Below the pieces are notes generated by a model, which saw only the letters and a program-made list of their open reading frames with translations, had not been told where the DNA came from and did no database searches. Positions 59,083 to 64,000 of a DNA stretch of 64,000 nt are shown piece by piece. The number at the start of each line of letters is the position of its first letter. Position 1 is the first letter of the stretch. A program made the position numbers and the translations under genes. This DNA is from Rhizobium sp. (GTDB taxonomy: Bacteria > Pseudomonadota > Alphaproteobacteria > Rhizobiales > Rhizobiaceae), in contig JAHHDR010000012.1 of the NCBI GenBank assembly GCA_019739215.1, positions 23,688 through 87,687 of the forward strand, in the 5' to 3' direction.

Positions 59083-60656
59083 AGGCCGATCGCCCCGCCG
59101 TCGCTGCGCGGGTCATGCGCCCCCTCAATCAGTCCATCCGTGCCGATCCGGATCGCGCCCGCCTGGCCGCCGAGCGGGCTCAGCGCGTCGATCGGGACAA
59201 CCGCGTGGCCCATCGCTGCGAGCGCCGCGATCGCCTCCGTGCCGATCGTCTCCTCGATCTTGAGATTGTCGCGACTGTCCGAGAAGGTCCGGCCGAGCAG
59301 GAAACGCGGTTTCGAGAGCGCGGACAGCGGATCGAGGCCATGGTCGATCAGCAGGCTGAGCAGCAGGGCCAGGGTCTGCGGCTGGCCGTCGGCGCCCTGC
59401 GCGCCATAGACCAGATGCGGGTGGCCAGCCTTGAGCGCCAGGCCGGGATTGAGTGTGTAGAAGGGTCGTTTGCCAGGCTGGTAGCAGTTGGGGCTGGCGG
59501 GATCGGTGCTGAAGGCGGCGCCGCGGTTCTGCCAGAGAATGCCCGTATCGCCGGCCACGACACCGCTGCCCCAGTCGAAATAGAGGCTTTGCAGCAGGGA
59601 GGCCGCGCGCCCCTTGGAATCGACGGCGGCGAGGAACGCGGTGTCTCCGGGCCGATAGAGATGCGGCCAGGGGAGCGCGCGGGACGGATCGATCGACGCC
59701 GCCTTGGCGGCGAGGCGCTGCGGGTCGAGCAGCGTCGCGGACACATCGTTTCCGAAGGCCGGATCGGCAATGAGATGGCGGTCGAGGAAGGCCTGCTTCA
59801 CGGCCTCGACAAGTGCGTGATAGAAGTCCGGACCATCAGTCGCCTTGCCGGTCATCGACAGTTGAGCCAGCACGGCCATGATGGCGAGCGTGGTCACGCC
59901 CTGCGTCGGTGGCGGTGGCGCCAGCAGGATGGTGTCGCCGTAAGTCAGGCGGACCGGCTCGGCGATCCGGGTCCGGGTGGCCGCGAGATCGGCGGCGGTC
60001 AGAGGCGACCCGGCTTCCTCGAGCCTACGTGCGATGCGCCGGGCCAGCGCGCCTTCATAGAACTCCCGTGCGCCATGGGTGGCGATGGCGTCGAGCGTCC
60101 GGGCAAGCGCAGGCTGGCGCTGGATGCCGTCGCGCCGGAAAAGGTCACGAAAGCCGGGCCATGCTGCCTGCTCTTCGCTCCGAAAGTCGAACCAGAATGT
60201 CTGCGACGGACTGACGGCAAAGCCTCCGTCGGCGAGCACGATGGCATCCTCGAGCAGTCCTGCCAGCTGCTCCGTGCCTCCCCAGGTGAATGTCGAGTAG
60301 TCGAGGACCCTGTCCCAACTGTCGACAAGGCACGCTGTGGTAAGCGCCGAGCCTGGACCCCGCGCCGGGATTTCGCCTCTCTGGGCGGCATTTGCGCTGG
60401 CTTGCCCGATCCCGAGAAAGGATCGTGCGTCGCCCTTTTCATCCGACACCATCCAGACCGCGTCGCCGCCAAGACCGCAAAAATGCGGATAGGTGACCGA
60501 GAGTGCGGCACCAGCGGCGACCAGGGCTTCGATGGCATTGCCGCCGCGGGCCAGCACCCTGGCGCCCGCCTCGCTGGCCAGCCAGTGCGGCGTCGTCACC
60601 ATGCCGTGCCGGGATCGCGCATTGGCCGTTGCGGTCTGTCGCATACCGGATTGCAT
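59079..60656 (-). CDS. Gamma-glutamyltransferase family protein (mirror copy)
   Basis: Identical to 40182-41759; ATG at 60656. Confidence 0.86.
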   Translation of the reverse strand: MQSGMRQTATANARSRHGMVTTPHWLASEAGARVLARGGNAIEALVAAGAALSVTYPHFCGLGGDAVWMVSDEKGDARSFLGIGQASANAAQRGEIPARGPGSALTTACLVDSWDRVLDYSTFTWGGTEQLAGLLEDAIVLADGGFAVSPSQTFWFDFRSEEQAAWPGFRDLFRRDGIQRQPALARTLDAIATHGAREFYEGALARRIARRLEEAGSPLTAADLAATRTRIAEPVRLTYGDTILLAPPPPTQGVTTLAIMAVLAQLSMTGKATDGPDFYHALVEAVKQAFLDRHLIADPAFGNDVSATLLDPQRLAAKAASIDPSRALPWPHLYRPGDTAFLAAVDSKGRAASLLQSLYFDWGSGVVAGDTGILWQNRGAAFSTDPASPNCYQPGKRPFYTLNPGLALKAGHPHLVYGAQGADGQPQTLALLLSLLIDHGLDPLSALSKPRFLLGRTFSDSRDNLKIEETIGTEAIAALAAMGHAVVPIDALSPLGGQAGAIRIGTDGLIEGAHDPRSDGGAIGL

Positions 60657-61849
60657 CAGCGGATCACGGCACCGTTCTCGGCCACCAGCTTGCCCTGCCG
60701 GAAGACGCGGCGCGGCTTGGGAATGGCCACGACCGCTTCCGGCACGTGCTCTGCGCCGAGCGTAACGAAATCGGCCCTGGCGCCGACGGCGATGCTGTAG
60801 CCTTCGAGCCTGAGCGCCCTGGCGCCGGCCGACGTCACCACGTCGAAGGCCGCTGCCAGCTCCGGATCGGTGTAGAAGCCGGAGCGGTAGGCGATGATCT
60901 CGGCCCGGCGCAGCATGTCGCCGTCGCCGAACGGCCACCAGGAATCGCGGATGTTGTCGCTGCCGGAGAACACCGTGACGCCGGCTGCACGGAGCAGCGC
61001 GACGGGAGGGAAATTGTGGTTGCCGGGCGCATTGGTCATGATCGAGACGCCGCTCTTCGCGATCAGGGCGGCGATCTTCTTCATCGGGTCAAGGCCGAGA
61101 TCGCCGAGACCATAGGCATGGCTGACGGCGACATGACCCTGCATGCCGAGCGCGGTCGTCCGCGCGCAGATCTCCTCGATCGTCATCGCGCCCATCGTTC
61201 CGGCGTCGTGGAGATGGATATCGACATCGACGCCGCGCTTTTCCGCTATGCCGAACACAACGTCGAGATGGCCCTTGATATCGCGGTCGAAGGACAGCGG
61301 ATCGAGGCCGCCGACCAGATCGGCACCCATGCCGATCGCCTCGTCCATCAGTTCAGGCGTTCCGGGGCTCTTGAGAATGCCGCTCTGGGGGAAGGCGACG
61401 AGTTGGATGTCGATGAGGTCCTTGTAGTCTTCGCGCACCTTCAGGATCGTCTCGAGCGATGTCAGCCCGACCGAGCCATCGACCATGACATGGCTGCGCA
61501 TCTGAACGGTGCCGTTGGCAATGCAGAGGTCGAGCTGGTCGCGCGCCCGCTTGTCCATCGGCGCGGCAGTGGCGATGTTCTGCGCCTGGAAGGCGACGCG
61601 TTCGTGGACGTCGAAACCGTTGGTGCAGGGTTTGTGCGGGATCCATTTGTCGCCGTAGAAGCTGGTGTCGAGGTGGATGTGGCCTTCGACGAAGCTCGGA
61701 ACGAGGAGGTGGCCGGCGATGTCGACCTTGTTGGTGGCGTCCGCGCCGGAGCCGGCCGGCGTGATGGCGGTGATGCGGCCGGCGGAGACGGCGATGTCGT
61801 CGAGTGTGCCGTCGGCCAGCCTTGCGTTGGTGAAGAGTATGTCGGTCAC
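60656..61849 (-). CDS. Cytosine-deaminase-like amidohydrolase, first type (mirror copy)
   Basis: Identical to 38989-40182; GTG start at 61849, next to the diverged RIME-like block. Confidence 0.84.
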   Translation of the reverse strand: MTDILFTNARLADGTLDDIAVSAGRITAITPAGSGADATNKVDIAGHLLVPSFVEGHIHLDTSFYGDKWIPHKPCTNGFDVHERVAFQAQNIATAAPMDKRARDQLDLCIANGTVQMRSHVMVDGSVGLTSLETILKVREDYKDLIDIQLVAFPQSGILKSPGTPELMDEAIGMGADLVGGLDPLSFDRDIKGHLDVVFGIAEKRGVDVDIHLHDAGTMGAMTIEEICARTTALGMQGHVAVSHAYGLGDLGLDPMKKIAALIAKSGVSIMTNAPGNHNFPPVALLRAAGVTVFSGSDNIRDSWWPFGDGDMLRRAEIIAYRSGFYTDPELAAAFDVVTSAGARALRLEGYSIAVGARADFVTLGAEHVPEAVVAIPKPRRVFRQGKLVAENGAVIR

Positions 61850-61889
61850 CGGGGTCTCCCTTGGTCTGTCTTCTTGTTTGGCTGGTGTG

Positions 61890-62116
61890 GGGTTCACCCC
61901 TCACCAACTTCGGCCAATCGATCGGCTTCGCCTCTCGCGGCCTGCGTATCCTCTCCCACAGGGGGAGAGGTAGGCGTGGCGCCTATCGTCGCCTCTAAGC
62001 TTGAGGCAAGCGGCGCCACGCGTCTACCTCTCCCCCTGTGGGAGAGGATAGCAAGCCCGCATGAGCCGAAGGCGAATGCATGGGCGCGCTTGGTGAGGGG
62101 TGAAATCTCACCCCCC
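61890..62116. repeat. RIME-like intergenic repeat, right copy, diverged from the left copy
   Basis: Same nested architecture as 38724-38948, but the core between the TCCTCTCCCACAGGGGGAG arms is different and the element is 2 bases longer. On the outer flank at least three single-base differences occur (for example CGACTTCGT in the left copy against CGCCTTCGG here, read on the left-copy strand). Confidence 0.75.
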
Positions 62117-62125
62117 ACCTTTCAC

Positions 62126-63226
62126 TCAGTTCTGCGGCAGCGTCCCCTGCACGCCCTCGATCAGCCAGGTCATGCCCTTGATGTCGGCATCGGCCATTTC
62201 CTGGCCTTTCGCGACCTTAACGGTACCGGCCTGGTCCTTGATCTCGCCGGTGAAGGGCTTGAGCTTGCCGGAAATGATGTCGGCTTCCGCGGCCTTCATT
62301 TCGGCCGCGACGGATTCGGGGAGCTCTGCGCTGCTGGTCGTCATCTTGACATAACCCCCGGGCCCGAGGCCGAGCCAGCGGCTTTCCGGCTTCCAGTTAC
62401 CGGCCATGACGCCCTTGGCGGCGTTGATATGGGCGGCACTCCAGTCGAGTTCAAAGGATACGAGCTGCTTCTTCTTGACGTAAGCCGAGAAGTCGCCTGT
62501 CGAGCCGATCGACCAGACACCCTTTTCCTCGGCGGCCAGGCCCTGGACCGGCGTGTTCGGGCTGCCCGACAGCACGTCGGCGCCCTGGGCGATGAGGGCC
62601 GCGACGGCGTCCTTCTCCTTGCCCGGATCGACCCAGGCATTGGCCCAGACCACCTTGAGCGTGACGTCTGGATTGACCGAGCGGGCGCCGAGCAGGAAGG
62701 CGTTGAGACTGTAGATGACCTGCGGCACCGGGAAGGCGCCGACCCAGCCGAGCACGTTGGTCTTGGTCATGCGGCCGGCGGCGATGCCGGTAAGATAGGT
62801 GCCTTCATAGTGGCGGGCTTCGAAGACGCCGAGATTGTTGCCCGCCTCGATGCCGGCGCAGCATTCGAAATGCGAGTTCGGCATCATCGGCGCCAGCTTC
62901 TTCAGCGAGGCATATTGCGAGAAGGTCGTACCGAAGATCAGCTTGTTGCCCTGCGAGGAGAGCTGGCGGAACAGCCGCTCGCAATCCTGGATCTGGGCGA
63001 TGTTCTCGAGCACCGTCACCTTGACCTTGTCGCCGAATTCCTTCTCGAGCGACCGCCAGGCATTGGCCTGGAAATATTCCCAGCCGGTGTCCGAGATGGC
63101 GCCCATGTGGATGACGCCGACCTTGAGCGGCTCCTCGGCGGCGAAGAGCGGGCGGGTTCCGGCACCAAGAGCCAATGTGGCGGCGGCGCTGGTCTTGAGA
63201 AAGTCGCGTCTGGAAAATGCTGTCAT
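62126..63226 (-). CDS. BMP-family substrate-binding protein (mirror copy)
   Basis: Identical to 37614-38714, with the twin-arginine-type leader. Confidence 0.89.
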   Translation of the reverse strand: MTAFSRRDFLKTSAAATLALGAGTRPLFAAEEPLKVGVIHMGAISDTGWEYFQANAWRSLEKEFGDKVKVTVLENIAQIQDCERLFRQLSSQGNKLIFGTTFSQYASLKKLAPMMPNSHFECCAGIEAGNNLGVFEARHYEGTYLTGIAAGRMTKTNVLGWVGAFPVPQVIYSLNAFLLGARSVNPDVTLKVVWANAWVDPGKEKDAVAALIAQGADVLSGSPNTPVQGLAAEEKGVWSIGSTGDFSAYVKKKQLVSFELDWSAAHINAAKGVMAGNWKPESRWLGLGPGGYVKMTTSSAELPESVAAEMKAAEADIISGKLKPFTGEIKDQAGTVKVAKGQEMADADIKGMTWLIEGVQGTLPQN

Positions 63227-63273
63227 GTCGGTTCCCTCTTGTTGTTAGGTTGGTTTACTGGCGGCATTCATTC

Positions 63274-64000
63274 TCAGCCCTCGGCGGCAAATGGTTTGCC
63301 GAGGGAAGCGGGCACGTTGAGGCGCATTACCGCGGCATTGCGCGAGATCAGCACCAGCACGATGATGGTCACGAGATAGGGGAGCGCACTCATCAGTTCG
63401 GACGGCAGGCTGATGCCGGCGCTCTGGGCGAAGAGCTGGGCGATGGTGGCGCCGCCGAACAGGTAGGCGCCGAGAAAGCAGCGGATCGGCCGCCATGTGG
63501 CGAAGACCACGAGCGCCACCGCGATCCAGCCGCGGCCGGCGATCAGGCCTTCGGTCCAGAGCGAGGTGTAGATGATCGAGACATAGGCGCCGGCAACACC
63601 CGCGGCCGCGCCGCCGAACAGCACCGCCAGATAGCGTATGCGGTTGACGGGATAGCCGAGCGCATGGGCCGAGGTCGGGGATTCCCCGACGGCGCGGACA
63701 ATGAGGCCCGTGCGGGTCTTCTGCAGGAAACACCAGACGCCGGCCGCAAAAATCCAGGAGAACCAGACCAGCGGATGAAGCTGGCCAAGCACGGCGCCGA
63801 CAAGCGGGATCCTGGCCGCGAATGCCGAGACCGGCGACGGTTCCATCACGATCGCCATGCCGATATAGGACTTGCCGATGAAGGAGGCGAGGCTGGTGCC
63901 GAAGATCGTGAGCGCCAGCCCGACCGCGACCTGGTTGGCACGGAAGCTCACGGTGAGCACCGCAAACATGAAGGCCAGCAGCGTCGCCGCGAGCATGGCC
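63274..64000 (-). CDS. BMP-type permease 2, mirror copy, cut by window edge
   Basis: C-terminal about 241 codons of the permease at 36646-37566; the frame stays open at the right edge, so the gene (and the palindrome) continues beyond the window. Confidence 0.88.
   Translation of the reverse strand, partial: AMLAATLLAFMFAVLTVSFRANQVAVGLALTIFGTSLASFIGKSYIGMAIVMEPSPVSAFAARIPLVGAVLGQLHPLVWFSWIFAAGVWCFLQKTRTGLIVRAVGESPTSAHALGYPVNRIRYLAVLFGGAAAGVAGAYVSIIYTSLWTEGLIAGRGWIAVALVVFATWRPIRCFLGAYLFGGATIAQLFAQSAGISLPSELMSALPYLVTIIVLVLISRNAAVMRLNVPASLGKPFAAEG

Noticed and set aside
60503..63379. 958-residue open frame on the plus strand
   Set aside because: It is antisense to the binding-protein, amidohydrolase and GGT genes, crosses the repeat element, has low-complexity His/Asp/Arg-rich content and no domain. 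It is a high-GC shadow frame, shorter in the other arm because of the 2-base difference.

Overview
The window looks like a high-GC alphaproteobacterial chromosome or chromid segment, most likely from Rhizobiales (Rhizobiaceae or a close relative). The grounds are GC-rich codon use, dense ABC-transporter catabolic operons, a RIME-like intergenic repeat, HWE-kinase remnants, and a 5S rRNA followed by an initiator tRNA, as at the end of rhizobial rrn operons. These are family-level readings; no database search was possible.

Left part (1-36.8 kb) is single-copy catabolic DNA. (a) 3-4067: AASA-type aldehyde dehydrogenase, aminotransferase and FAD oxidase, resembling lysine/pipecolate catabolism. 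(b) 4.1-14.4 kb: a divergent sugar-oxidation locus with a complete ABC importer, mutarotase, two SDR dehydrogenases, an SMP-30 lactonase, two enolase-superfamily acid-sugar dehydratases and two FCD-type GntR regulators. (c) 14.5-20.3 kb: an RpiR regulator, a NitT/TauT-type ABC importer with a fused double permease, and two 5-formyl-THF cyclo-ligase-like proteins, one frameshifted. (d) 20.3-32.1 kb: a long leftward operon with a BMP-type nucleoside importer, cysteine hydrolase, PfkB kinase, nucleoside phosphorylase, SIS protein, aldehyde dehydrogenase, and an ornithine-cyclodeaminase-like plus aromatic-amino-acid-lyase-like pair. The importer's binding protein is frameshifted. (e) 32.1-33.8 kb: two GntR-type regulators broken by many small indels.

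Right part (33.9-64 kb) carries a second BMP-type importer, two cytosine-deaminase-like amidohydrolases, a gamma-glutamyltransferase and a CMP/dCMP-type deaminase. Next come decayed genes (znuA-like, IS21 istA fragment, aminotransferase fragment, kinase/regulator scraps), a cold-shock gene with two small genes, a J-domain gene, and an IS3-family element inside a serine-recombinase remnant. That remnant abuts initiator tRNA-Met and 5S rRNA.

The dominant structural feature is an inverted duplication. Bases 36840-50409 reappear as their reverse complement at 50429-64000, about 13.57 kb per arm, around a 19-base imperfect loop at 50410-50428 in the expected 23S-5S spacer. The arms run off the right window edge, so their full length is unknown. 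All paired ORFs correspond exactly except at one RIME-like block (about 38.76-38.87 kb versus 61.97-62.08 kb), where the copies differ by substitutions and 2 bases of length. Two outward-facing 5S/tRNA pairs without 16S or 23S between them make an assembly or fold-back artefact quite likely. The localised difference between arms is the main observation a pure single-molecule fold-back does not explain.
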